A stretch of 64,000 nt of DNA from Halicephalobus mephisto (taxonomy: Eukaryota > Nematoda > Chromadorea > Rhabditida > Panagrolaimidae): assembly GCA_009193035.1 (NCBI GenBank), contig SWDT01000066.1, forward strand, positions 1-64,000, given 5' to 3'. The notes beneath the pieces were generated by a model that was given only the letters and a program-made list of their open reading frames with translations, had not been told where the DNA came from and did not search any database. The position numbers were made by a program, and so were the translations under genes. Below are positions 27,674 through 39,055 of this stretch, piece after piece (position 1 is the first letter of the stretch; every line of letters starts with the position of its first letter).

Positions 27674-28108
27674 TTATTTCCCGAACGGGAGGAAACCCTT
27701 GACTGTGTCAAAAGCAGAGGTAACGGCAGTCTTGGCCTTCTCGACGTGCTCCGTCAGTCCTAATTGCCCAATAAGGGAGTCATCCTCGGCATTCATCTCA
27801 GCAGCCAGTTCTTCTGGGGTCTTTTTCCTCGCAGCCCCAATCCTTCCATCAGCACCAAAATCAAGCGCTTGGTTTTCCTCTTTCTTCTGAATATTGTACT
27901 TGGTCCGAATGTCTCCTCTCATCTTTTCGCGTTCAGCCTCCATCTTACGGTGTTTCTCCTTACGACGTTCTTCTTGCTCCTTGCGGGCGGCGATGACTTC
28001 TGGATCTTCGCCTTGAGCCTGTTCTCCGGTGTTCTCTTCTCCTCCTCCAAAGGCTCCCGACATCTCCTTCATCTGGGAGCCCACCATTTGTTTCACGACG
28101 AAATTCAT
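27674..28108 (-). CDS. cpx: Complexin
   Basis: A single open frame of 144 aa with no coding intron. It runs from MNFVVKQMVGSQ through the accessory and central SNARE-binding helices (DPEVIAARKEQEERRKEKH, then REKMRGDIRTKY) to DDSLIGQLGLTEHVEKAKT and the C-terminus VKGFLPFGK. Complexin binds the assembled neuronal SNARE complex and both clamps and promotes synaptic vesicle fusion. There is no CAAX prenylation box; the tail is an amphipathic helix, the form I recall for nematode CPX-1, which has nearly the same length and ending. The start ATG is the first in frame, and the upstream minus-strand sequence is probably 5'UTR. The intronless coding region is unusual next to its intron-rich neighbours. 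Confidence 0.95.
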   Translation of the reverse strand: MNFVVKQMVGSQMKEMSGAFGGGEENTGEQAQGEDPEVIAARKEQEERRKEKHRKMEAEREKMRGDIRTKYNIQKKEENQALDFGADGRIGAARKKTPEELAAEMNAEDDSLIGQLGLTEHVEKAKTAVTSAFDTVKGFLPFGK

Positions 28109-29016
28109 CTTTGGGCTTTTTCAATAAGGTGAGTATCAGTTAACTGGAGAAAGCAAAAGAAACCACTGAGATCTGAAACAAACCATTATCTATGGACGTT
28201 TAAATAACCATGGAAAACATTCAATTCCGAGAGCAATTTAAAATTCACATATTTTACATCCGAAAACACGCATAATTGTAATACTTATAGAAACCCTGGA
28301 ATGCAAAAACTGATAAAAAGATGAAAGTTCCAGGACATCTCGGAAAAAAATAAAGAAAATCGTTATTCAAAAAAAGAAAAAACTTCAAAGGAAAGCATTT
28401 GCCTCGGAGGCAGGACTCGGTTAGCTCGTCATCAGAAAAGAGAACAAGACGGCATTCAAAACGCGTCCAAAAAACTCGTGAAAAAATGAATATGTGGAAA
28501 GGGGACGGGAAAATAGATCAACTTACAAGACCATACTTAGTATAGAGTTATCGGATCTTTAATACAGTTACAATTACATAATTGTTCCGATAAAGAATTA
28601 AATTTCCAAACTGATTTACACCTGATGTATCCATCGATAAGCAAAAACAAAAGCGTTTGTACTCAGTGAATAATGAAAATTTCCCCTTTGAATCAGACTC
28701 CAAAAGAAAACAGAAAATATCTGTTCTGTTTCTCCTCGAGTTGTCTAGCTCGTCAGAGACCACAAGTCGGGGCATGCTGCAGCCTATCGATCCTCCTTTT
28801 TGAGGAAACAGTTTTCTCATGTATCCAAGTCGAGAGCAACAAAGAGGGAAGCATGGACAACCAGCTGGGAAAAGGCATTGTGCCGTATGAGTTGGCAAGC
28901 ATAAACGGCGTTGTAATCTTTAGCCTGCTAGTTTTAGTAAACAACCCATAAATAATACCTCAATTTAATAAAAGGTAAGTACTACAAGCTTCTTATCAAT
29001 CTAAAGTGCTCTTCAG
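28109..29016. other. Divergent 5' region between complexin and the MEC-6-like gene
   Basis: This 0.9 kb region probably holds both promoters. At its right end a donor (AAAAG|GTAAGT, 28976) and an acceptor (CTCTTCAG, ending 29016) bracket a 41-bp segment that stops exactly at the ATG. This is either a very short 5'UTR intron or a trans-splice acceptor. No coding exon is supported, although a plus frame at 28853-28951 is open. Confidence 0.45.
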
Positions 29017-31760
29017 ATGCCGAAACCAAAGCTAGAACCAAAACCAAAGCCTAAATACAAGTTCACCAAGAAAGTCAAGCCCAAAAATGCTGAACGGCAA
29101 ATCACCTCCATCCCGTCCACTCCTCCACCTACACCTGTAATTCCTAACAACACGTCAAATGAGGATTACGGGGACCGCGATGGTGTAACATCCAAAATAT
29201 CACCTATGGCTTCTCTTGCAGAATCTAAAGGAGTAAAGAAAAGTGCAGAAGATATAAACGGAGGGATTACGGGAATGCATGTTGGACTCATTCAAAAAAT
29301 ATTTCTAGCTGTTCTACTCGCCTTTGGCTGCTCTGCAATTATCAGATTCGCGTGAGTTAAGGGCAAGGGGGAGGATAGTAGGTGACACTCAGAAATTACA
29401 GCTTAAGCTGCTCGGGAAACGTTCTAACATGTAATTAAGCAATTACTCTCAAAACTAAAATCCTTTACTCAGAAATACAAACCTAACATTTCCCGATAAA
29501 GCTCCAAGCAACAAACTTGTCCATCCACATGGTTCCCTCGAGGCAAAATTTAAAAGCGCAGAGACCCGTAAAAGACACTTTGCTCAGTGGATTTCTAGAG
29601 TGCACCAAAAAACAAGAATGTCAGACTTCCTGGCTGCAAGCGGCAGACAAGGAGAAGGAGTATAATCCATATAATTCTAAAGAGAAGACTGAAGACGCTT
29701 TTTTCAGGCTACTATTCGACCTTGACAAGGAAATTGTCAAGCACAAACCAGGGCCCTGTACGGCTATCAAGAACTTGAGTAAGCATAACAGTTTTCCAGC
29801 AAAATCATGGGCAAATTTAGATCAATTCCCTGGACTACAAAATGGATATATGGAATATGTTGAAGAATTAAAGACGCTATTTATCACAGAAGAAGCGCAA
29901 AACAATTCTGGGAGTGTCTATGCCCTCAATTTCCCCCGTGATCAATCACAAAATGACAACAAGCAGGAAAGATGGTCAGATAAGCTGTCACCAATCAAGT
30001 TGAAAATCGAGAACAGTGAGACAAGCAGCTTTGACCAAGTAGGGATCTTTGTAATCTAAAAGATGCCGGTCACTCGCAACTAAATTGTTACAGGAAAAGT
30101 TCTCACCTCTCGGGATCTCAGTATCAGTCCAGAAGAACCAAGTCATCCTTTATGTCGTCAACACCTTCGACAATGAATTCGGAGGACAACTGATCGAAGT
30201 TTTCAAATACATCCCGAAGAAGGAGACACTCTTGCATTTGAAAACAATATCAGACACCAATTTCCAAAGGTGAGAAACACATCATTTCGTTTACCTCCTC
30301 TTATCTGTTGGGAGATGATGAGAGACAGGAAATTTTATGACCATTATTTCAGTATCAGGGATGTGCAGGTCGTAGCCGGCGGCGGGGACAGATTCTTCGC
30401 CGTGAACGGGTTTTACTTCCGAAATAAGTTCTTGAAGGGTCTAGAAATACTAACACAAAGCAAATCAGGGAACCTCATCTTCTACGACGGCAAAAAGTCG
30501 AAAGTCGTTGATAGGTAAGAATAAATGCATGGTTTATATATCGAAAATCCTCTAGAAGTCTGGCACTACCATCTGCATTAGCCCTAGATAAGGAAAGGAA
30601 CTATCTCTACGTCGGGAACTATATGACAGAAGTAAGTTTACTGATTGAGAACACGGTTTCATATATAAACTCTTATCAAACTCGTAAAACGCTCACTTGC
30701 AGACAATTAAGTCATACCATCTCGCTCAGGACTATTCTCTTTCTCAAATATCTGAAATTGCATTGTTATCGTCACCGAACCAGATTCATGTGGAGAAGGA
30801 ATCTGGAGATTTGTGGGTAGCTGCACAACCAGTTTTTTACAAATCAATCAAATACGCTGTCTGGGATAACCAGACCAAAGTCCCCTCTCACGTACTCAGG
30901 ATCAGATTTCAAGTAAGCTACATTATGAGTGTGTTAGAGAAATAAAAGTGGAATTTCAGGATGCGAGATCAAGCTGGACAATTACGGAGCCTTTCGCGAA
31001 TGACGGAACGAGTTTTAGCGGGATTACAGGCATCACATTGATTGGAGAAAACTTGGCAATAGGATCTTCTAGTGGTAAGCATTATATTTGCCAAATGATA
31101 AATTATAAAATAACGTGAAGAAAAATAAAATAATCGATAAAAGTGGAATTGGCTCAGCTGACTCAATAAGATGACTCAAAGATTTCCACACGAGAGACTT
31201 CCCATCACTCACGGTCCGTTCTAGAAGTCACAGGCTCTAGAGCCTTCTTTGCGTCACTTGTGCTTTTAGATGACCTAAGAATTGGAAATAAAATAGCAAA
31301 AAAGACTATTCAAACACTACAAAAACAATCACTGACACATCCAGTGGCAAATGTCTCAGAACCATCTCAACACCAGCAGTCTTCATTGTGTCTAGGCTGG
31401 TTCACCTCTCCCATGGAAACGACAGATTGAAAGATTATTGGGGAGTTACCCAGACCTTCTGATGGACGACATCAATTCGCTTCTCCTCTCAGATCGACAT
31501 TACTCGAGAAATAGATTTGTGAATTTTGCAAAAGAGGTTTATTAACTGCTGATTACTCTTTTCCAGGATCAATCTGGAGCTACAATCATCGAGGAGAGAT
31601 TTACACTGACAGTAACCCACTGTGTCACCTGGAAGAGTGGAATTTCAGTAAATCCAAGGAATCAAATTTTGTTTGTAATCTGATGAGACTTGGATTAACA
31701 AGGATGGAAGTCAGCCTTGGCTTTGAGACGGTCCCGGTGCATGGATTAACTGATAACTAA
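29017..31760 (+). CDS. MEC-6/paraoxonase-like type II membrane protein
   Basis: Predicted exons: 29017-29351, 29473-29619 (uncertain), 29708-30038, 30094-30269, 30353-30514, 30556-30631, 30703-30912, 30960-31074 and 31567-31760, about 581 aa. A cytoplasmic Lys/Pro-rich N-terminus of about 90 residues precedes one hydrophobic helix (IFLAVLLAFGCSAIIRF). After it come paraoxonase motifs: HKPGPCTAIKNL, PLGISVSV, VQVVAGGGDRFFAVNG, SALALDKERNYLYVGNY, SSPNQIHVEKESGDLWVAA and SGITGITLIGENLAIGSSS. These are blades of the six-bladed propeller. In C. elegans the paraoxonase-like proteins MEC-6 and POML-1 are chaperone-like factors for degenerin channels; enzymatic activity is doubtful. The exon ends between 29473 and 29708 are not secure, because two frames stay open there. 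The last intron (31075-31566) is long for this gene. The stop codon overlaps AATAAA at 31759-31764. Confidence 0.8.
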
Positions 31761-32731
31761 TAAAGCTGATTTCCCGACTTCTCGAGATGCATTACTCTCA
31801 TCCAATGCCGGATGATTAATCTCTCGACAGAGATGTCGCAGTGTTTTCGCTTGTATTGATTTGTGGGTGGCTTCGATGATGTGAAATTGAAAGTGAGGGA
31901 GGAAGGAAGATGAAAAGGAGCGGCTGGCAAAGCTGGCAGGCCAAAGGGGAGACAAATGACGGACTGGCCAAGTGTGTTCTCGCGTGCGAAGAATTCTCGG
32001 CAAGACGGGACAAGCAGGTCTTTATCGTTTTTGTCTTTCCGGCCGCAAAAACGAAGGATTTTCGGCAAAGTGGACGTTTGTTTCATTTGGCCTCGTAATG
32101 AGGCGACAACGGAGTTGACGGAACCAGTTTTTGCTCGGAGAAAATTTGTCCTGATGAGTTCCCCAGATTGAAATCGAGAAGTTGTATTTTTTGTTCGTTA
32201 GTTCCCCAAGTGTAGTGCCTAATCCAGAAAGAGCCCCATTCATTTTGGCACCGCGAAGGGGAGCACAAGACAAGGAGCAGCATCAAGAAAATTCGGCGGC
32301 CAGAAATGAGAGGCTCGTGCCTCGCTCGTGTTTTTTGTTTGCCATCGGTATTTGAGATTCTTAAGCAATGTGTAGAACAAATTGCCCCAGGGAACCAGAC
32401 GATCCTTACTCGAGTTTGGGAATTCTCTGATTTATTGCGTGTTAGAACGAGTCAAGTAATGAGATTTGGGCTTTGACGTTCGTGACACAGCTAATTCGAG
32501 GATTTCCTTTTTAGGCTTCTGGAAAACCCATGGTTATCCCTTTTTGCTGCTGAGGGTTCTAATTCCATTTCCCGATTTTTAATTACTTGGCTATTGATCA
32601 TCTCTGGATGAAACGACACTGGCCCGTTATCCCGTCTTTCCGCTGGTGTATCGCTAACTTTGTTGCCCCCTACAGGATCAGGAAGGATCTGTAAGTGGAG
32701 TTCCCCGAGACGGCATCCACCTCAATGAGCG
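31761..32731. other. Intergenic region upstream of the alpha receptor subunit
   Basis: About 1 kb, more GC-rich than other gaps, between the MEC-6-like gene and the first receptor gene. Several short frames on both strands overlap, but none shows family resemblance. It probably contains the promoter of the receptor gene. Confidence 0.45.
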
Positions 32732-35044
32732 ATGCCGTCTCCGCGGAAGGCCGCGGCCTCCTCTTTGATCTTGTTCCTCCTCCTGGTCCTTCTGGATCCC
32801 GTTCTCTCCACGGCAGGGAACAAGCATGCAGCTCGGTTATTCGAGGATCTCCTGGCAGACTACAATAAGCTCGTCAGGCCGGTAGACATCAACAGTGACA
32901 CTTTAGTTGTCAAATTTAAATTAAAACTGAGTCAATTGTTGGATGTCGTAAGTTTTTCTCTCAACTTGTGCAGTTTTCGATGATGGCACTTCATCTTTGA
33001 GTGCCTTCCTTGGAACAAAGTCCAAAATTTATTACTTTTTGTGATTACGATTTCAGCACGAGAAAAACCAGATCATGACGACGAATGTCTGGCTTCAACA
33101 CGTAAGTTTTTGTTTTTCAGTATTTGGCCAGAGGGTAATTGATTACTAGTTCCCTCCTTGACAGCTGACATGGTTATTGATTATCCGACACAATCACAAA
33201 CATTAACTTTATCTTATTTTGTCCGCAGAGGACCAAACTTTATTTTTGTCTCAGGGACTGTGATGATCCTTCGATCGCACACTTGTCAATCATAAGTTTA
33301 CACATATGACACTGAGGATTTTGACTTTTCAGACCTGGACTGACCACAAACTGAGATGGAACCCCGAGGACTATGGAGGTGTGGAAGTCCTCTACGTCCC
33401 CTCGGACATGATCTGGCTCCCTGACATTGTCCTTTACAATAACGCCGACGGCAACTATCAGGTGACGATCATGACGAAGGCCAAGGTGTCCTTCAATGGG
33501 ACAGTCCAGTGGACCCCTCCGGCGATCTACAAGAGCATGTGTCAGATAGACGTCGAGTGGTTTCCTTTAGACGCCCAAACTTGCGAAATGAGGTTTGGGT
33601 CCTGGACCTACGGAGGGTTGGAAGTGGATCTCCAGCACAAGGACGCTCACAAGCAACACGAAGCCCAAGAAGAAGTCATGGGGGTCAATGGGATGTACCA
33701 GGAAACAGTTTGGATTGTAGATGAAGGAATTGATTTGTCGGATTACTACCCGAGTGTGGAATGGGATATTCTGAGAGTGCCCGGAAAGCGGCATGAAAAG
33801 AGGTACGTTGTTTGCAATAGAGATTATTTTGATGGTGGCTTTGGGCAGAAGCAATTGCCGAGATTGAAAAAAGATACAAAGCTTGAAAGTCCAATTTTTG
33901 ATTGAAACATGATGAAACTCAAGATAAGGAGAGGAACAGCCGAGCTGACAACTTCTCCTTTAGATATACGAAACTAAAAATATCTTAAAATGTTTCACAC
34001 ATCAAAAACCCATGAATCTCTTCCAGATATCCTTGTTGTGAAGCACCTTTTATCGACATCACGTACGAGATCCACTTGAGAAGGAAAACCCTCTTTTACA
34101 CTGTGAACCTCATCTTCCCGTCCGTCTGTATCAGCTTCCTGACAATCCTTGTCTTCTACTTGCCTTCTGGAGGAGGAGAGAAGATTTCTCTCTGTATCTC
34201 CATTCTCATTTCACTGACCGTGTTCTTCTTGCTTCTCGTCGAAATCATTCCGTCAACATCTCTGGTCGTTCCACTCATAGGAAAATACTTGCTTTTCACC
34301 ATGGTTCTGGTCACACTCAGCGTTGTTGTTACTGTTATTACTCTGGTAAGTCTGTGTTCACTTTTCGGCCGAGACATAATAACTTCAGAATGTGCATTAC
34401 CGAGAACCATCGACTCACAAAATGTCCAATTGGATCAAAAAGATTTTTATTGAGTTTCTGCCTTACTACTTGTTCATGCAGAGGCCTACCTTGCCGAATA
34501 TTTTGAAGAATAGAGGGAAAGGCGATTCTAACAGTGCTGTAAGTCGTTAAAGAAGAAATCGGTATTTGGAAATTAATTTTCAGCTTGCACTGTTAGTAGG
34601 GAAGGACTCTCGACCTAGTTTCAGCTTCAGGTCGAGGGACCACAACTTTTCTGCCTTATTTGATCAAGTATGTTGTTGCTTATTAGAGTGACATATGAAA
34701 CACGTGTTTCAGATGGACTTTCTTTCGCCCAATATCCCACCAGACCAAGGAACGAGTTCCCAACGGAGCAGCTTCCAAAAAGAGTATACTCCTCACAAGT
34801 CTGCCGTTGAAAGTGTCACTTATATCGCCGATCACTTACGGACAGAAGAGGAAGATCGACAGGTAACTCTTACCTCGGGTATTAACCTGATTCCCATTTG
34901 CAGGTGGTAGAAGACTGGAAATACGTGTCTGTAGTGCTGGACAGGGTCTTCCTGATCCTGTTCACGACAGCTTGCTTCGGGGGGACGATCTATATCATCT
35001 TCATGGCCCCGAGCATCTACGACAACACGGTGCCTCTGGCGTGA
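32732..35044 (+). CDS. Nicotinic acetylcholine receptor alpha subunit (UNC-63/UNC-38-like)
   Basis: Eight exons: 32732-32947, 33057-33101, 33333-33802, 34027-34345, 34389-34538, 34584-34667, 34713-34862 and 34904-35044, giving 524 aa. The signal peptide is about 1-27. The extracellular ligand-binding domain has [13 protein letters not shown] and the 13-residue Cys-loop between Cys157 and Cys171. Loop C carries the paired cysteines YPCC (247-248) that define alpha subunits. M1 to M3 follow; M2 is [20 protein letters not shown] with VEIIPSTSL after it, a cation-selective pattern. A variable cytoplasmic loop leads to M4 near the end ([19 protein letters not shown]). The sequence most resembles nematode levamisole-type alpha subunits UNC-63/UNC-38, from memory of the family. 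The start was chosen over an overlapping ATG in another frame because it gives the signal peptide. A polyadenylation signal lies at 35246-35251. Confidence 0.93.
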
Positions 35045-36293
35045 GTGGAAACGCATGCTCAAGCTTCCCAAGAGCACACTTGACATATCGATAGGGTCTC
35101 TTTCGGTTTTGTTGCTAACACTAGTGGACAAATGCCTTTTGATCAACTCGAAGGGAACATTCTCCAAGACCAGTTTCGGGAATTCGATCAAAATGCACTT
35201 GTTATTTAATTTCTCAAGAGCTGCCTCTGATTTTGTAAAAAATTAATAAAAACGACGATTTACGCAAAAACAAGACATCTGATGGACGGCAGTTATCCAA
35301 CATAGTCTTTTGTGAAACGTTAATCCGTGTCTAGAGCTCTCAATTGACCACGGCTTAAAATTTGTTTTGTGACTAATGGCCAAGACAATTTTTGACAGAG
35401 GGATTACTGTTTACAATTTTTTCTTTTGACCATTTACGGGGAAGCAGTTTTTGAGAAAATAAAAATTCCATTATCAAGCTCCATTTCCCAGACCAGTGAA
35501 ATTCGTTTATCCTGGGAATCGACAGAGTTAAAATTTGGAATAAAATGCGAAATACGTCTGGGTTTCCGGTATGGGATGGGAGGTAGGACTGATTTCGTGC
35601 TGGGAATTAAGGGATTTTTAATTGTTATTTCCCCATATCGAGTTTTGATCTCCCTGGTGTACTGTGGTACCTCCTTCAAAGCTAAACGGAATCTTTTGTT
35701 TTTTCAATAAATGTTTCCGAAAGTTTGACTTTTTTACTTTCAACTTTCTAGGATCTAAAAAGGCTTATTTTTTCTCATTTAGTGTTTTGTGAACTGAGCC
35801 GAAATAAATGCCAGAATGGACTCTATTTCAAGAGAAGTAGAAGTAAAGACCACTTGAGCGGCCATCTCCGAAGATAGATCTTTTTCCTTGTCGATGACTT
35901 CGTCGTAAGGAATCTCATTTCTTTTTCTCGACCCTCGGAATTGATTTTTCCTTTGGTAAAGGTCCAGGAAATGGAATATTTCCCGTTTGTTTTGATGGGC
36001 CTCATTTCCTAGGAATATTTGCTCCAATCTGGTTGTTAGGAGTGAAATAAAAGACCGGCCAAAAATGACTTGCTAGTTAATGACTTTGAGTCCTGCAAAA
36101 ACTCAAAGCAAACGTTTTTGAATTTAAGCAATCATCTGGAGAATAATTCGTCTCCAAAATGGATTTACATGTGGACGTTTATTTTTGATGCTTTGAGATA
36201 CTTTTGCAACTGTAGTGATTTAAGTAGTTTTAATACTGACTCAATTACAGTACCATTGACAAATACCTCTTCTTCTCGCGGTAGTCGACAACA
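35045..36293. other. Region between the first receptor gene and the candidate shared first exon
   Basis: AT-rich sequence with AATAAA at 35246-35251. Open frames at 35426-35710 and on the minus strand at 35779-36027 show no recognisable family. It likely contains the promoter for the two non-alpha receptor genes. Confidence 0.45.
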
Positions 36294-36375
36294 ATGTCGA
36301 ACCTGGTATTTTCTGCAGTTTCTACCCGCCAGTTATTCCTTCACACTACTCTGCTTCTTCTGTCATCAATGCCAA
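36294..36375 (+). other. Candidate signal-peptide first exon for the non-alpha receptor genes
   Basis: An ATG in good context (ACAATG) opens 27 codons with a hydrophobic core (QLFLHTTLLLLSS) and ends at a strong donor, A|GTAAGT, leaving one base (phase 1). The acceptors at 36855, 37237 and 39056 all accept phase 1, so this exon could be spliced in frame to any of them. It may be the missing first exon of the third receptor gene, or an alternative first exon of the second. Confidence 0.55.
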
Positions 36376-36877
36376 GTAAGTTTATTTACCTTATATTCCA
36401 TAAAAGCGCCGAAGGAAGGCTGACGAACTCTATAGGCGTAATTGGACTTTTTTCAACTTGATATTTGGCTAATTTTTCATTTTCCATCTTTGGATTTCAA
36501 TATTTCGTCTACAACTCGTCTTGACGTGTAGCTTCTATAATTGACAGTGTATCTTAACTGCCTTGCAAAATGAACAACTCTAAAAGTATCAATTGCTTTG
36601 GGTCCATCTAATCTTTCCTTCCATTGTTTCATCGGAAAAACAAAAGAAAAAGCTCCTCCCTCTTTGTTGGAGTCACTTTCAAATTCTGTCTCATCATCTG
36701 CTCTTTCCTCCTTTCATCTTCAAAGAAAAGCCTTATTTGTCTGGAGTTTGTCGAAGGTTGGCTTTCTATACTCGGATTTGAGGAACCGGTAATTTAATCA
36801 AGAGCAACTCGCCTTTGGCCAAAAGATGTAAAAGCCTGGATTTGTTTTCTGCAGCTGTGATTTCTGAGAACACGACT

Positions 36878-38947
36878 ATGGACATTTTATTTATTCTGTT
36901 TGGGATATTGCTGACCTCAGTTATCGGCAAAAAACAGCACCGAAGGAGCTACGTTGGCTATGAAATTAACAACGAAATTGATTACGATGTCGAAGGTGAG
37001 TAATGTGGATAAAGTAATTTTTTAAATTGGCATCTCTCCAAATGGATTGTTTGTTAAAACTGCACGAATGCAGTCTATTTTATATTCTGACATTCTCAAT
37101 TCCGGAGGGATTTAAAGACATCCAAACTTGAAAGACAGGAAATTCAAACTGTCAGCAAGGACAATTTTTGATAAAAATAACTGTACTATTCTTTTGGAAA
37201 AATTATATAATTTCACTTCACGAATTGCCGTTTCAGAATACATGGGTCCTACGAACGAAGACGAGGAAAGACTTGTGATTGACATATTCCGAGGCTACAA
37301 TAATCTCATAAGACCAAGTCCATGCCACAATTCGACTGTAGTTTACGTTGAGTTCGGGATGGCCATGATCCTCCTGATCAACGTGGACGAAATCAACCAG
37401 ATCATGCAGACGAACGTCTGGCTGACCTTCAAATGGAACGACTGTCAATTCTACTGGGATCCTGCAGATTACGGCGGGATCCAATCCATGAGAGTTCCTC
37501 AAGATCGGGTCTGGGTCCCGGATATTGTCCTCTTCAATAACGCCGACGGACAATACGAAGTCAGCTACCACTCCAATGTGGTCGTGGACTACGAAGGCAG
37601 CATCACTTGGGTTCCTCCAGCAATCTATAAATCTTCCTGTAGGATAGACGTGGAGTTCTTCCCCTTCGATCAGCAGACCTGCACCCTGCTCTTCGGAAGC
37701 TGGACCTATGACTCTGAGGAGGTCAAGCTAAAGTGGTACATGAACAAGAGATGGGTAGAACTAGAGGACTACAGCTACTCGGGGACCTGGGATGTCATGG
37801 ATGTCCCAGGACAATTGATCGACAAACAAAGCAAGATCGAGTTCCATATTGTTATCAGAAGGAAAACTCTGTTCTACACGGTAATCCTCATAATCCCCAC
37901 GGTATTGATGGCATTCTTATCCATTATGGTCTTCTATCTTCCCGCCGAATGCTGCGAGAAAATCACCTTGGGAATCAGCATCCTTCTCGCTTTGGTCGTC
38001 TTCCTCCTGCTGGTCTCCAAGATTCTGCCCCCGAGCAGTGACTCTATTCCATTAATGGCCAAATTTTTGCTTTTAATCTTTGTCCTGAATGTAGTTACCA
38101 TCATGGTAAGTCCTTCTTTAGTTTTATCTTCTTCATTTATCTCCTTTAGTCCACAGTAATCATCATCAACATCTATTTCCGCTCTGCCAGTACTCACAGG
38201 ATGCCAAAATGCATAAGGGCCGTTTTCCTTCAGTTCCTCCCGACTTTGCTGATGATGAAGCGACCTGAACGGATCCCCATTTTCAACGGCTACTTTGTGG
38301 AAGAATATTGTGCCGAAGAGATCTTCGATGCCAGTCTGATCATGCCTTCTATAGCCGCTACGATTCTCCCTTTTTCGGATGTTGCCAGACAACCCAGAAC
38401 CATCCAGAAATTCGATCCTTGCACTGATTCTCCTAAGAACAAGAAGGGAAGACTCCATCAATTGAGAAACAAGTGGTCGATAGTGGGGAAGGCGAAGAGT
38501 GTAGAGCAGGACAGATTTGAGATGTCTAGAGCTCTCGATCCTTCCTTGAGAGTTCCTTCATCTTCGAGGAATCCTTTATTCACTGGGAAATACACCTTTG
38601 CTCCCGAGCAGAAACCAGGGACTTCGTCGAATCACCAAGAGACAGCTCAGCAGAGTTACGAAACTAGAGTCTCCAAAGAACTGAGGGCGACAGTGGACTC
38701 TATCGCGTTTATTGCAGAGCATTTGAAGTCTCAGATGAGCAGCAAGAAAATCCAAGACGACTGGAAATATATCGCTATGGTCATTGACCGCCTCTTGCTC
38801 GTCTTTTTCTTCGGGGTTACTCTAGGGGGAACAGTCGGGATTATCTTTTCAGCCCCGCATGTCTTTGATTTTGTAGATCAGGATCAGATAATTAAGAGAC
38901 TCATTGCACAGAGCAAATTGGATCAACAGACTTTTAATCCTTATTAA
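36878..38947 (+). CDS. Nicotinic acetylcholine receptor non-alpha subunit (UNC-29/LEV-1/ACR-2-like), first copy
   Basis: Exons 36878-36995, 37237-38105 and 38150-38947, giving 594 aa. The ATG at 36878 is followed by a hydrophobic signal-like stretch (ILFILFGILLTSVIG). An acceptor at 36854 keeps the frame open further upstream, so an additional 5' exon is possible. The ligand-binding domain has VWVPDIVLFNNADGQYEV and a Cys-loop between about Cys174 and Cys188. There is no paired-cysteine loop C, so it is a non-alpha subunit. M2 reads EKITLGISILLALVVFLLL, followed by SKILPPSSDS, the beta-type signature. The M3-M4 loop is long (about 210 aa) and Ser/Pro-rich; M4 is near the C-terminus (LLLVFFFGVTLGGTVGIIF). 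Odd points: a CysCys pair just before M2, and extra cysteines near positions 69 and 109. Nearly all of the extracellular domain and M1-M3 sit in one exon, unlike the neighbours. Confidence 0.9.
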
Positions 38948-39055
38948 AAAGTGTTTGCAATTTTAAAACTCCATGTGCCTTCATAAAGCTTGCATTATAC
39001 AGTTACTGTACTCGACTCTGCAGTAATTTACTTGCTCTTAATCATACTATTTCAG

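Noticed and set aside
31746..32286. Cluster of overlapping frames on both strands upstream of the alpha receptor gene
   Set aside because: None has a family signature, and the overlap of many frames is expected from the higher GC content there.
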